Positions 45,445 through 55,066 are shown, counted from the stretch's first letter. The stretch: 64,000 nucleotides of DNA from Actinophytocola sp963729115 (GCA_963729115.1 CAVSMR010000024.1:124001-188000), one strand, 5' to 3'. Translations and numbers: made by a program. Notes: generated by a model not told the origin, from the sequence alone.

Positions 45445-45773
45445 GTCCGGTCCGATAGGGCAGAAATTCGGCGAAATAACGAGTTTCCTTGTGGTCACGC
45501 CGCGTGCCTGTCATTGCGCCGTGGCGTTGGGTGCGCGTATGGTCGCGACCAGAAACCCGTTCGATACGGGTTTCGGGGGTATTCCTCTTTCGTGGCAGCT
45601 GGTCTGCCAGTCGGCCGATGTGCCTGGTCCCGCGCGTCAGCATCGCCCGGTCGGCCTTACCCGGCCGACTCGGCGTTCTCGCGGGTGTTTTCCAAGCATT
45701 TTATCGGTAGTCGAATGAGGTATACGAGTATGGCCTTTTTCGGGCAACCCACGGCGCGGCGGGAACTCGGCCC
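45445..45773. other. 329-bp intergenic region with hairpin, no convincing gene
   Basis: Lies between the ECF41 gene and the ABC operon, with GC below the surroundings. It contains a perfect palindrome GGTCGCGACC (45541-45550), immediately followed by a strong hairpin (45552-45574). Several frames of 60-90 codons exist but have poor codon bias. The promoter of the ABC operon is probably in its right part. Confidence 0.55.
45552..45574. terminator. perfect 8-bp stem-loop after the ECF41 gene
   Basis: GAAACCCG and CGGGTTTC pair around TTCGATA, about 110 bp after the sigma stop. No T-run follows on the plus strand. It is a plausible terminator or an operator in front of the ABC operon. Confidence 0.45.
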
Positions 45774-46673
45774 GTGATCACCATCGATGCGGTCACCAAG
45801 AAATACGGATCCTTCACCGCGGTGGACGACGTCAGCTTCACGGCCCGGGCGGGCCGGGTGACCGGGTTCCTCGGCCCCAACGGCGCCGGCAAGTCGACGA
45901 CCATGCGGGTCATCGTCGGCCTCACCCGCGCGACGTCGGGCACCGCCACCATCTCCGGGCGCAGGTACGTGGACCTGCCCAACCCCGGAGTCGAGGTCGG
46001 GGTGCTCCTCGACGCGTCCGCGCAGCACGCCGGCCGCACCGGCCGCGAGATCCTCACCATCGCCCAGCGGTTCATGGGACTCCCGCGAAACCGCATCGAG
46101 CAGATGCTGGAAATCGTGAGCCTGACACCGAACGAGGCGTCCCGCCGGGTTCGCAACTACTCACTCGGGATGCGTCAGCGGCTCGGCATCGCCACCGCCC
46201 TCATCGGCGACCCCGAGGTACTGATCCTCGACGAGCCCGCCAACGGCCTGGATCCCGCCGGCATTCGCTGGATGCGCGACCTGCTGCGCGGCTACGCCGA
46301 CCGGGGCGGCACCGTCCTGCTCTCCTCCCACCTGCTCCACGAGATCGAGATCATCGCCGACGACATCGTGATGATCGGCAACGGCCGGATCGTCTCCCAG
46401 GGCACCAAGACCGAGCTCCTGCACGCCGCGGGCACCGTCGTGCGCGCCGCCGACCTCGACAGGCTTGCGCTGGCGTTCGGCGAGCTGGGCATCGCCACGA
46501 CACCGTCCGAGGACGGCTCCCTGCGCACCGACGCGGCCCCGGCACTGGTCGGGAAGGTGGCGCTGGAGGCCGGCGTCGCCCTCACCGAGCTCCGGGTCGC
46601 CGACAGCGCCGGCCTGGAGGACATGTTCCTCGAGCTCACCGCCGCCAGCCAACGGGACGGAGCGTTGGCATGA
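45774..46673 (+). CDS. ABC transporter ATP-binding protein
   Basis: 299 residues of the DRA/CcmA drug-export type. Walker A GPNGAGKSTTMRVIVGLTR, signature NYSLGMRQRLGIATALIGDP, Walker B LILDEPANGLDPAG, H-loop LLSSHLLHEIE. A C-terminal regulatory extension follows. GTG at 45774 is used; a ribosome binding site is weak (GGGAA). The permease start overlaps its stop by 4 bases, the first of several overlaps along this operon. Confidence 0.93.
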   Translation: MITIDAVTKKYGSFTAVDDVSFTARAGRVTGFLGPNGAGKSTTMRVIVGLTRATSGTATISGRRYVDLPNPGVEVGVLLDASAQHAGRTGREILTIAQRFMGLPRNRIEQMLEIVSLTPNEASRRVRNYSLGMRQRLGIATALIGDPEVLILDEPANGLDPAGIRWMRDLLRGYADRGGTVLLSSHLLHEIEIIADDIVMIGNGRIVSQGTKTELLHAAGTVVRAADLDRLALAFGELGIATTPSEDGSLRTDAAPALVGKVALEAGVALTELRVADSAGLEDMFLELTAASQRDGALA

Positions 46674-47473
46674 CCGCCATCACCGCCGACAGGCTCGGCG
46701 CGCCGCCCGCGCCGGTGCGTCCCATTCCCCTGATGCGGGTGACGCAGGTCGAGCTCCGCAAGATGTTCGACACCCGTTCGGGCTTCTGGCTGATCGCGAG
46801 CATCGCCATCACGGCGTTGCTGGCCACCGCCGGGGTCATCCTGTTCGCGCCGAACGAGGAGCTCACCTACTCCACCTTCGTCACGGCGATCCGCTTTCCG
46901 ATCGCGGTCATCCTGCCGCTGGTCGCGATCCTGGCCGTCACGGGCGAATGGAGCCAGCGCAGCGGGCTGACGACCTTCACGCTCATCCCGCACCGGTACC
47001 GGGTCATCACGGCGAAGGCGATCTCGTCGGTGACCGTGGGCCTCGTGTCGGTGCTGCTCGCCTTCGCCATCGGCGCGCTCGGCAACCTGGCCGGCGCGGC
47101 GATCACCGACACCACCCTGGTGTGGAACATATCCCTCACCCAGAGCCTGTACTTCGTGCTCGGCAACGTCCTGAGCCTGATGATCGGCTTCATGCTCGGC
47201 GTGCTGATCCGCGCCTCCGCCGCGGCGATCGCGGTCTATTTCGTCTACTGGTTCCTGCTGCCCACGATCTTCGGGCTGCTGGCCGCCAGCGTGACCTGGT
47301 TCCGGGACCTGCAGCCGTGGGTCGATTTCCAGTTCGCGCAGAGCTCCCTGTTCAGCTTCGAGGGCGCCATGACCGGCGAGCAGTGGGCCAACATCGCCGT
47401 CACCGGGGTGATCTGGCTGATCATCCCCTTGGCGGTGGGGCTCGGGTTCGTGACGAGAGCCGAGGTCAAGTAG
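46670..47473 (+). CDS. ABC-2 type transporter permease
   Basis: 267 residues with six predicted helices (FWLIASIAITALLATAGVIL, PIAVILPLVAILAVTGEWSQ, SLMIGFMLGVLIRASAAAIA, then VIWLIIPLAVGLGFVTRAEV). The pattern EWSQRSGLTTFTLIPHRYRV after helix 2 is typical of ABC-2 permeases of this group. It overlaps the ATPase by 4 bases, forming an exporter with it. Substrate unknown; drugs or peptides are usual. Confidence 0.9.
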   Translation: MTAITADRLGAPPAPVRPIPLMRVTQVELRKMFDTRSGFWLIASIAITALLATAGVILFAPNEELTYSTFVTAIRFPIAVILPLVAILAVTGEWSQRSGLTTFTLIPHRYRVITAKAISSVTVGLVSVLLAFAIGALGNLAGAAITDTTLVWNISLTQSLYFVLGNVLSLMIGFMLGVLIRASAAAIAVYFVYWFLLPTIFGLLAASVTWFRDLQPWVDFQFAQSSLFSFEGAMTGEQWANIAVTGVIWLIIPLAVGLGFVTRAEVK

Positions 47474-47502
47474 GCGTCCGTACCCGGCCGAAGGAGAACG
47501 GC

Positions 47503-48222
47503 ATGACCATCACCGACCGAACCGTGGCAGCGAACCGCGTGCCGATGACCCCGTTCAGGAAGAGCGCGCTCGCCGCGGGCGTGCTCTACCTGGTCTCCTT
47601 CGTGTCGATCCCGACCCTGGCCCTGTACTCCTCCGTGCGCGGTGCCGACTTCGTCCTCGGCCCTGGCCCGGACACCCCGGTCGTCATCGGCGGCATCCTG
47701 GAGATGATCGTGGCCCTCGCGGGCATCGGTACCGCCGTCGCGCTGTACCCGGTGGTCAAGAGGCAGAACCAGGGCATGGCGCTGGGCTTCGTCGGCACCC
47801 GGACCCTCGAGGCCGCCACGATCGCCGTCGGCGTCGCGAGCCTCATGTCGATCGTGTCGCTGCGGCGGGCCGGAGCCGGTTCGGACGCGGTGGTCACCAG
47901 CCAGGCGCTGGTCGCCCAGTACGACTGGATGTTCACCCTCGGACAGAGCCTCATGCCGGCCGCGAACGCCGTGCTGCTGGGCACCCTGCTGTACCAGTCG
48001 CGCCTGGTGCCGCGAATCCTTCCCGTGCTCGGGTTCATCGGCGTGCCCCTGCTCCTCGCCTCCGACATCGCGGTGATGTTCGACCTGTGGGGCCGCACGG
48101 ATCCACCGGCGGCGCTCGCGGCGCTCCCGATCGCGGTCTGGGAGTTCTCGCTGGGTGTCTGGCTGGTCGTGAAGGGTTTCAAGCCCTCACCAATCACAGC
48201 CGGAGAGTGGAGGACGACATGA
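47503..48222 (+). CDS. DUF4386 family membrane protein
   Basis: 239 residues with six predicted helices. The DUF4386 markers are LAAGVLYLVSFVSIPTLALY, GGILEMIVALAGIGTAVALY, PVVKRQNQGMALGFVGTRTL and PVLGFIGVPLLLASDIAVMF. Family function is unknown. GAAGGAG lies 8 bases before the ATG. It follows the permease by 29 bp, and its stop overlaps the next gene (ATGA). Confidence 0.9.
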   Translation: MTITDRTVAANRVPMTPFRKSALAAGVLYLVSFVSIPTLALYSSVRGADFVLGPGPDTPVVIGGILEMIVALAGIGTAVALYPVVKRQNQGMALGFVGTRTLEAATIAVGVASLMSIVSLRRAGAGSDAVVTSQALVAQYDWMFTLGQSLMPAANAVLLGTLLYQSRLVPRILPVLGFIGVPLLLASDIAVMFDLWGRTDPPAALAALPIAVWEFSLGVWLVVKGFKPSPITAGEWRTT

Positions 48223-48425
48223 CGATAGCGATCGTTGGCATCTGTGCCTTGGTGATCGGCTTGCTCGCGGGCTTCGCCCTGGGGCGAGAACGACCGAGCA
48301 AGAACGCGGCCGTGCGCCGCGAACTCCGGGATATTCGTGCCAACTCGGTGGGCGCGAAGGTGGAGCAGCCAAATCCGTACAACACCCCGAACCACGGAAT
48401 CACCGGAACCAACCCTTACTCATGA
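48219..48425 (+). CDS. 68-residue single-pass membrane protein
   Basis: One N-terminal helix (AIVGICALVIGLLAGFALGR), then a short basic cytoplasmic tail (RPSKNAAVRRELRDIRANSV) ending in an Asn/Pro/Thr-rich segment. It overlaps the upstream DUF4386 stop and the downstream SDR start, each by 4 bases. No family recognised. It may be an accessory subunit of the exporter. Confidence 0.8.
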   Translation: MTIAIVGICALVIGLLAGFALGRERPSKNAAVRRELRDIRANSVGAKVEQPNPYNTPNHGITGTNPYS

Positions 48426-49297
48426 GTCCTCCAGTCCTCCCGATGTCCGGCCGGACGGTGCTGATCACCGGTGGCACCGCGGGCATCGGGAAGGCGACCG
48501 CCCTGGGACTGGCCCGGCTGGGCGCGCAGGTCGCGATCACGGGCCGGGACCCTGGCCGAGCCCGGGCCGCGGCCCGCGAGATCCACGCGGCCGGCGGCGA
48601 GCGGGTGGAGGTCCTCGTCGCGGACCTGTCGGTGCAGGCGGAGGTGCGGCAACTGGCCGACGAGGCACTCCTGCGCCTGCCGCGGATCGACGTGCTGGTC
48701 AACAACGTCGGCGGCTACTGGAACACCCGCCACCGCACGGTGGACGGGCGGGAGCGCACCTTCGCGGTCAACCATCTCGCCGCGTTCCTGCTCACCAACC
48801 TGCTCCTCGAGCGGCTCACGCTCAGCGCCCCGGCCCGTGTGGTCACGGTCTCGTCCAACGCGCAGGCCATGGGCCGCATCGACTTCGACGACCTCGAGGG
48901 CGAACGGTCCTACTCCGGCGCGCGGGCCTACAACCAGTCCAAGCTCGCCAACGTCCTGTTCACCTACGAGCTGGCCAGGAGGCTGAGCGGCACCGCCGTC
49001 ACCGCGAACGCCCTGCACCCCGGCGTGGTGAACACGGCCTTCGGCGCGGAGGATCCCGGTCGCACCCAGCGGCTGTTCGTCCCGTTCCTGCGGCCCTTCA
49101 TGAAGTCCCCGACCCGCGGCGCCGCGACGTCGATCCACGTGGCATCCGCGCCAGCACTCGAACGGGTGACAGGTCGCTACTTCGCCAACGGCAAGCCCAA
49201 GAGATCGGCCGAGCCCAGCCATGACCGGTCCACGGCCGCACGCCTCTGGCGAGTCAGCGCCGGCCTGGTCGGCCTGGCCGCCGCGCCCCGCGCGTGA
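48422..49297 (+). CDS. SDR oxidoreductase (retinol-dehydrogenase-like)
   Basis: 291 residues. Cofactor motif VLITGGTAGIGKATALGLAR, then LVNNVGGYWNTRHRTVDGRE (NNxG), catalytic VVTVSSNAQAMGRIDFDDLE and YNQSKLANVLFTYELARRLS (YxxxK), LHPGVVNTAFGAEDPG. It is the WW-oxidoreductase/retinol dehydrogenase-like subgroup with long C-terminus. The start overlaps the small gene, so it is the last gene of the five-gene operon. Confidence 0.92.
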   Translation: MSPPVLPMSGRTVLITGGTAGIGKATALGLARLGAQVAITGRDPGRARAAAREIHAAGGERVEVLVADLSVQAEVRQLADEALLRLPRIDVLVNNVGGYWNTRHRTVDGRERTFAVNHLAAFLLTNLLLERLTLSAPARVVTVSSNAQAMGRIDFDDLEGERSYSGARAYNQSKLANVLFTYELARRLSGTAVTANALHPGVVNTAFGAEDPGRTQRLFVPFLRPFMKSPTRGAATSIHVASAPALERVTGRYFANGKPKRSAEPSHDRSTAARLWRVSAGLVGLAAAPRA

Positions 49298-49327
49298 CGG
49301 CCAGGCTCGGACGGTCTCGGTCTCGGT

Positions 49328-49549
49328 CTAGTAGGTGCCGGGCGGCGGGTGCTTGCCGGGAAGGTGGGACAACCACAACGTGTTGAGCCGGCGCTCCACG
49401 GCGGCGGACTCGTTGAGGACGCGCTTCTCGTCCCGACGCAGTTGCCGCAACTGCCGGCGCGCCTCCCGGTCGACCTTCCCGCGCCTGGCCACCACCAGCC
49501 CGGCAATGATCAACACACCTACGACTACGAATACCCCCCAGATACTCAT
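49328..49549 (-). CDS. 73-residue membrane-anchored coiled-coil protein
   Basis: One N-terminal helix (IWGVFVVVGVLIIAGLVVAR) followed by a charged helical stretch (VDREARRQLRQLRRDEKRVL) and a Pro-rich end. ATG at 49549. It converges on the SDR gene (30-bp gap). No family recognised. Its layout resembles the 68-residue protein at 48219. Confidence 0.7.
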   Translation of the reverse strand: MSIWGVFVVVGVLIIAGLVVARRGKVDREARRQLRQLRRDEKRVLNESAAVERRLNTLWLSHLPGKHPPPGTY

Positions 49550-49772
49550 GTTCCCCAGTATGCCGACGAAGGACGACCGGCGCGGCGGCGAGGGCCCCGT
49601 CTTTGGCAATTCATAACAAATCGGGTGACGTTGCGGTCGCGAGCGGCTGGAAATTTTCTGAACATGGTTCGTCATGCGCGACAATCACCCGGACGACGAA
49701 CGAGAATTCCGCGGGCGCCGGTCCGCGCCCGAGGGTTGACTGGGGATCGGTGGGGCTTCCAAATTGGTATCC
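49550..49772. promoter_or_regulatory. divergent promoter region before the LAL regulator
   Basis: 223 bp of lower GC, including a run around 49605-49665 with several A/T stretches. It separates the leftward coiled-coil gene from the rightward regulator. No clear palindrome or consensus promoter was seen, and no strong ribosome binding site precedes 49773. Confidence 0.4.
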
Positions 49773-52598
49773 GTGACCCGCGAGCTTCCGTTGTTCGGCA
49801 GGGCGCGGGAGCTGCGGCTGGTGCTCGACCACGCGGCCCGGACCCGCGCGGGGGTGGTGGGCATCGCGGGACCCGCGGGTATCGGGAAGTCGCGGCTCGC
49901 CGGCGAGATCGTCCAGCGGTTGCGGGACGACGGCTTCCGCGCCGTCCAGGGCAGCGGCGGCCCGCTGCACCGGGATCTCTCCTACGCGCCGGTGGTCGCG
50001 GCGTTGCGGCCGCTGGTCGCCGAGGCGCGCATGGTGCGGGGACTCGGCGAGCTGGGACGGCTCTTCGACGGGTTGCCGGTCCCTTCACCGGAGCCGCTGT
50101 CGGATCGCCGGCTGGAGCGGACCCGGCTGTTCGAGGCGGTGTGCACGCTCCTGCGGCGCGTGTCCGGGCCGCTCGTCGTGCACCTCGACGACCTGCACTG
50201 GGCCGACTCCGACTCGTTGGCCTTGCTGCACTACCTCGTGCGCGGGCTGGCCGATCGGCCGGTGCTCTTCCTGCTCGCCTACCGGGCGGGGGAGTGCGCA
50301 CCGGACGCCACGGCCCTGTTGAACGCCCTGCGGCACGCGGACCAGCTGACCGAGACCACGCTCGGACCACTCGACTCCGCCGCGGTTCGCGAGCTCGTCT
50401 CGGCGCTGCTCGGTGCGCAGCCGCCCGCCGCGCTGCTCGAACTGTTGCCGTTCCGGGCCGCCGGCGTGCCGTTGTTCGTGCGGGCACTGGTCGACGGGCT
50501 GCGGGAAGAGGGCGCACTGACCCGCTTCGGCGGGCGCTGGGTGCTGCGCGGTGGTGCGCTCGATCAGGTGCCGGACATCGTCACCGACCTGCTGCGCGCG
50601 CGGATCGAGGCCCTGGACGGACCGGCCCGGGCCGTGCTCGACGCCATCGCCGTGGCCGGTGGGCGGGTCACCCACGGCATGCTCGCCGAGTCCGTTCCCG
50701 ACGAGTCCGCCTTGTTCGACGGGGTGCGACGGCTGCGCACCGCCGGTCTCGTGGAGGAGGAGCTGGCCGGCGGCGCGGTCAGCTACCGGGCCGCGTACCG
50801 GTTGCTGAGCGAGGTCGCCTACGAGCTGATCCCGGCCGCAACCCGCGGCGAGCGGCACGCGGCCGCTGCCCAGGCGGTCGACCGCACCGCACCGGCCGAC
50901 CTGCGCACGCTCGCGTTCCACGTCCGCAGCGCCGGCGACGCGGTACCGGCCGGGCGGGCGTTCGGCGTGCTGACCGACGCCGGGCGCGCCGCCTTCGCCG
51001 CCCGGCGTGGTGAGGAGGCCGTCGCCAACGCCCGCGCGGCGATCCACGCCGCCGACCGCCAGGGCGATGGCGCGGGCGTCGAGTCGTACGAGCTGCTCGC
51101 CGAGTCCTGCGAGCTCGCCGCACGGACGGACCACGCCCGTGCGGCCTGGCTCGCGGGGGCCGACCTGCCCGGCGCGACTGCGGCCACCAGGGCCGGGTTC
51201 CTCGTCAACGCGGCCATGGCGGAGTGGGACCTCGGCCGCCTGGACGCCGCCGAGAGGCAGCTCGATCGCGCGGCGGCCTGCCTCGCCGGCGAGCCGCCCG
51301 GGCCGGCGCACCTGGCGCTCACGGCCACCCGGCTGCGGTGGGCGAGCCGGCGGGGCGAGCTGGCCGAACTGCGCGATCTGCTCGACGATCTCGACGGTCT
51401 CATCGCGGCCACCGGGTCCGGGTGGGCCAGGGTGGCCAGAGCCGGCTACCAGGTGGCGCTCGATCTCCACGCGGGCCGCTTCGAGGCGGCGCTCGCCGGG
51501 ATGGACGTCGCGGTGGCTGCCGCCGACCGGTTCGGGGACCCGGTGCTCGCGGACCTGGTCCACCGGCCGGTGCTCGTTCTCCTGCTCGGGTGCGGGGACC
51601 TGGCCGCGGCCCGGCGCCACGCGCACGCCGGACTCGCGTGTGCCGAGGCGGCCGGCGTACCGGCGCTCGGTGACGCGCACCGGGTGATCCTCGGCATGGT
51701 CGACTTCTTCAACGGCCGGTGGGACGAGGCGCTCGCCGCCTCGTTCGACGTGCTCGAGCTAGCGGTTCAGCACGGTTCGCCGCGCAACGCCGCGCTCGCC
51801 TTGATACTGCAGGGCCTGCTGCTCGCGCGGCGCGGCCGGTTCACCGAGGCGTTGAGCCGGGCCGACGAGGCCCGGGACCGGTTCGGCGAGCGGTCGGCGG
51901 CGGATCGGCACGTGTTCAGCTTCATCGACCAGATCGAGGTCGAGGTGGCGCTCGGCCGGGGCGACCCGGCCGGGGCCTCACGGCTCGCAGCGGTGCTCGC
52001 CGACCGCCAGCCGGCGTCCCTGCCACTCGCGCTCAACGCACTCGGCGACGCGGCGTTGCGGGCCGGCGACGAGGCGACGGCACGGACGGCGGCCGACCGG
52101 TTGGCCGCGCTCGGCGTGCCCTACCCCCGTGCGCTCGCGCAGTGCCTGCGCGGTCGCCTGGCCAGGGATCCGGCGGTCCTCGCCGGTGCGGCGAAGGCCC
52201 TGGGCGCCGCCGGCATGGTCTACGACGAGGCCGTCGCGCTCCTCGACCGCGCCGAGCTAGGGGCGGCCGATCCCGCCGAGCTGGACGCCCGCGTCCGGGT
52301 GCTCGACCGGCTCGGCGCCCGGCCGCAGGCCGACCGCGCCCGCGCGCTGCTGCGCGCGCTCGGCGAACGGCCCGCGCCGAGCATCGAGCGCGGCCGCGTC
52401 CGCGAGCTGAGCGGCCGGGAGGAACAGGTCGCGCGGCTGGTCGCGGAGGGCCTGTCCAACGCGGAGGTCGCGGCGCGGCTGTTCATCAGCCCGCGCACCG
52501 TCACGACCCACCTGCAGAACATCTACGGCCGCCTCGGCCTCGGCTCGCGCACCGCGCTCGCCCGGTACGTAATCGAGCGCCTGCCGGCGGATACGTAG
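49773..52598 (+). CDS. LAL-type LuxR regulator with N-terminal ATPase
   Basis: 941 residues. The N-terminal AAA/STAND domain begins FGRARELRLVLDHAARTRAG with Walker A GPAGIGKSRLAGE and Walker B LVVHLDDLHWADSDSLALLH. A long alpha-solenoid (TPR-like) middle follows, then a C-terminal LuxR HTH (LSGREEQVARLVAEGLSNAE, then ARLFISPRTVTTHLQNIYGR). Large ATP-binding LAL regulators often activate the neighbouring cluster. It lies 71 bp before the PEP-utilising enzyme, same strand. GTG at 49773; TTG at 49764 is an alternative. Confidence 0.9.
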   Translation: MTRELPLFGRARELRLVLDHAARTRAGVVGIAGPAGIGKSRLAGEIVQRLRDDGFRAVQGSGGPLHRDLSYAPVVAALRPLVAEARMVRGLGELGRLFDGLPVPSPEPLSDRRLERTRLFEAVCTLLRRVSGPLVVHLDDLHWADSDSLALLHYLVRGLADRPVLFLLAYRAGECAPDATALLNALRHADQLTETTLGPLDSAAVRELVSALLGAQPPAALLELLPFRAAGVPLFVRALVDGLREEGALTRFGGRWVLRGGALDQVPDIVTDLLRARIEALDGPARAVLDAIAVAGGRVTHGMLAESVPDESALFDGVRRLRTAGLVEEELAGGAVSYRAAYRLLSEVAYELIPAATRGERHAAAAQAVDRTAPADLRTLAFHVRSAGDAVPAGRAFGVLTDAGRAAFAARRGEEAVANARAAIHAADRQGDGAGVESYELLAESCELAARTDHARAAWLAGADLPGATAATRAGFLVNAAMAEWDLGRLDAAERQLDRAAACLAGEPPGPAHLALTATRLRWASRRGELAELRDLLDDLDGLIAATGSGWARVARAGYQVALDLHAGRFEAALAGMDVAVAAADRFGDPVLADLVHRPVLVLLLGCGDLAAARRHAHAGLACAEAAGVPALGDAHRVILGMVDFFNGRWDEALAASFDVLELAVQHGSPRNAALALILQGLLLARRGRFTEALSRADEARDRFGERSAADRHVFSFIDQIEVEVALGRGDPAGASRLAAVLADRQPASLPLALNALGDAALRAGDEATARTAADRLAALGVPYPRALAQCLRGRLARDPAVLAGAAKALGAAGMVYDEAVALLDRAELGAADPAELDARVRVLDRLGARPQADRARALLRALGERPAPSIERGRVRELSGREEQVARLVAEGLSNAEVAARLFISPRTVTTHLQNIYGRLGLGSRTALARYVIERLPADT

Positions 52599-52669
52599 TT
52601 CGACCGATACCGCCCGCCGCGGGTGGTGGCCGATCGTGGCAGGTAGCCGAACCGGAGGTGCTGGTGCCG

Positions 52670-55066
52670 ATGACCGCGACCACTGTCGACCACGTCGTAC
52701 CGCTGTCGGGCGCCACCGACGTCGAGCTGGCCGGTGCGAAGGCCGCCACCCTGGCCGGTCTCGCGGCCGAGGGCTTCGCCGTGCCCGCCGGCATGGTGGT
52801 GACCACCCGGGCCTTCGACGAGGTGCTGGCGGCGGGCCGGCCGGCGCGGGTTCCGGCCGGCGTGCTGGCGGCCCTGGTCGAGGCGGTCCGGCCGTGGGGC
52901 AGCGTCGCCGTGCGCTCCTCCGCGGTCGCGGAGGACCTCGCCGGCTCGTCCTACGCCGGGTTGTACACGTCGGTGCTGGACGTGGCGGCCGAGCCCGCCG
53001 CGCTCGCGGCCGCCGTCGAGCGCTGCTGGGCGTCCGCGCGCTCCGTGCTGGTCGCGGGCTACGCCGGACCGCGGCACGCCCCCGGCATGGCGGTGCTCGT
53101 GCAGCCGATGGTCGCCGCGACCGTCGGGGGCGTCGCGTTCACCGCCGACCCGGTCACCGGCGAGCGCGACGTGGTCGTGCTCGACGCGGTGCCCGGGGTC
53201 GCGGCACGGATGGCCGATGGGGAGGTGACGCCCGACCGCTGGGTGGTGCGGGCGGATCGGGCGGAACGCGCGGCCGGTGCGAGGGGGCCGGCCGCGCTCG
53301 ACGCCCGGGCCGCGTTGGCGGTCGCCCGCATGGCACGCGCCGTCGCCGCGTGCCGGCGGGCGCCGCAGGACATCGAGTGGGCGCTGGCCGACGGCGAGCC
53401 GGTGCTGCTGCAGGCCAGGCCGATCACCGCGCTGCCCGTGCCGCCGGTGCCGATCGACGTTCAGGTGCCGCCCGGCTACTGGACGCGGGAGGCGAGCCAC
53501 GCCCGGCAGCCCTGGACCCGCTTCACGCACGACATCTTCGAGGTCCGCGTGCCCGCGCTGCGGGCCGCCGTCGCGGAGCTCGGCCTGCTGTTCGACGGCC
53601 TGGACGTCTGCGAGATCGGCGGGCTCGAGTACACGCGTGTCGTGCCGCTCGGGGACAAGGAGCCGCCGAAGCTGCCCGCGTGGCTGGTGCCGCTGGCGTT
53701 CCGGGTGGTGCCCGCGCTGCGGCGGCGGATCCGCACCTGCGTGCACGCGATGCGCCGCGACGTGCCGATGGGCGTGCTGCGCCGCTGGGCACCCGAGTGG
53801 CGGCCGGACCTCGAGGCCCGCATGGACGCCCTGCGCGAAGCCGACCTCGGTCACCTGACCGACGACGAGCTCGACACCCACCTGGCCGCCGTGGTCGCGC
53901 TCGGCGAGGAAGGGCTCGAGATCCACTTCTGGCTGCACGCCGCCATCGCGATGGTGCTCGGCGAGTTCGCCGCCTGCTGCCGGGAGCTCCTGGGCTGGGA
54001 CGAGTCCGGCTGGCAGCGCCTCGTCGCCGGTACCTCGGTCCGCTCGACCGAACCCGCCCGCGCGCTGGCGGAGCTGGCCACCCACGTCGACGAGCCCGGC
54101 TTCCCCGACCGGTTCGCGGAACACCTGCGCCGGCACTGCTGCCGCGCGCTCAGCTACGAGCTCGCCGAGCAGTCGCTGGACGAGCGCCCCGAGCTGGTGC
54201 TCGCCCTGCTGCGTGACCAGCTGGCCGCCGGGTTCGACCCCGTGGCGAACGACCGCGCGCTGGCGGCGGAGCGCGCCCGGGCGGCCGCCGAGGCCCGCGC
54301 CCGTCTGTCCGATGTGGACCGCGTGCGGTTCGACGCGACGCTCGCCAAGGCACTGGTCGCCTACCCGATCCGCGAGGACAACCATCTCGTCACCACGGCC
54401 GCACCCGCCGCCCTCATCAGGAAGTCCGTACTGGAGTGTGGCCGCCGGCTGGTGGCACGCGGGCAGCTTCCCGTGCCGGACATGGCCTTCCACCTCCGGC
54501 CGGCCGAGTTGCGCGCGGTACTGCGGGACGGCGAGGACGTGTCCGCGATCGTCAGCCGGCGCGCCGGCGAGCGCGCGTGGGCGATGGCGAACCCCGGCCC
54601 GGCGCACTACGGCACGCCGCCACCGCCACCACCGCCGCTGACCTCGCTGCCACCCGAGGCGCGCCGGGCGAACGAGTCGTTCCTGTGGACGATCGAGCAG
54701 GTCTTCGGTCCGGACCAGCGTGCCGGCGGTCCACACGCAGGCAACCGCGTCCTGTCCGGCGTCGCGGCGTCTCCGGGCACCTACCGGGGCACGGTGCGGA
54801 TCGTGCGCGACGAGACCGAGTTCGACCGCGTCCGGGCGGGGGACGTCGTGGTGTGCCCGACCACGTCACCGGTGTGGGCACTCGTGTTCCCGATCATCGG
54901 CGCGCTGGTCACGGACGAGGGCGGCACCCTGTCGCACCCGGCGATCATCGCGCGCGAGCACGGCGTGCCCGCGGTCGTCGCCACCCGCGTGGCCACCGCG
55001 ACCCTGCGCGACGGCCAGGTGGTCGCGGTCGACGGCGGTGCGGGGACGGCGACGGTGCTGGGATGA
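52670..55066 (+). CDS. PEP-synthase/rifampicin-phosphotransferase-like enzyme
   Basis: 798 residues in the RPH/PPS layout: an N-terminal ATP-grasp domain (GAKAATLAGLAAEGFAVPAG; VAVRSSAVAEDLAGSSYAGL; VQPMVAATVGGVAFTADPVT; QDIEWALADGEPVLLQARPI), a middle domain of about 400 residues with GYWTREASHARQPWTRFTHD that should bind the acceptor, and a C-terminal swivelling domain with the phospho-His in GGTLSHPAIIAREHGVPAV (His about 756). RPH enzymes move the beta-phosphate of ATP to rifampicin. The middle domain here is not obviously RPH, so the acceptor is unknown. Its TGA overlaps the methyltransferase ATG. GGAGGTG precedes the start; GTG at 52664 is possible. Confidence 0.82.
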   Translation: MTATTVDHVVPLSGATDVELAGAKAATLAGLAAEGFAVPAGMVVTTRAFDEVLAAGRPARVPAGVLAALVEAVRPWGSVAVRSSAVAEDLAGSSYAGLYTSVLDVAAEPAALAAAVERCWASARSVLVAGYAGPRHAPGMAVLVQPMVAATVGGVAFTADPVTGERDVVVLDAVPGVAARMADGEVTPDRWVVRADRAERAAGARGPAALDARAALAVARMARAVAACRRAPQDIEWALADGEPVLLQARPITALPVPPVPIDVQVPPGYWTREASHARQPWTRFTHDIFEVRVPALRAAVAELGLLFDGLDVCEIGGLEYTRVVPLGDKEPPKLPAWLVPLAFRVVPALRRRIRTCVHAMRRDVPMGVLRRWAPEWRPDLEARMDALREADLGHLTDDELDTHLAAVVALGEEGLEIHFWLHAAIAMVLGEFAACCRELLGWDESGWQRLVAGTSVRSTEPARALAELATHVDEPGFPDRFAEHLRRHCCRALSYELAEQSLDERPELVLALLRDQLAAGFDPVANDRALAAERARAAAEARARLSDVDRVRFDATLAKALVAYPIREDNHLVTTAAPAALIRKSVLECGRRLVARGQLPVPDMAFHLRPAELRAVLRDGEDVSAIVSRRAGERAWAMANPGPAHYGTPPPPPPPLTSLPPEARRANESFLWTIEQVFGPDQRAGGPHAGNRVLSGVAASPGTYRGTVRIVRDETEFDRVRAGDVVVCPTTSPVWALVFPIIGALVTDEGGTLSHPAIIAREHGVPAVVATRVATATLRDGQVVAVDGGAGTATVLG

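Noticed and set aside
45489..45777. Short frames before the ABC operon, considered as a precursor peptide
   Set aside because: Several overlapping frames exist with poor codon bias, no leader-like motif and no good ribosome binding site; a hairpin lies inside them.
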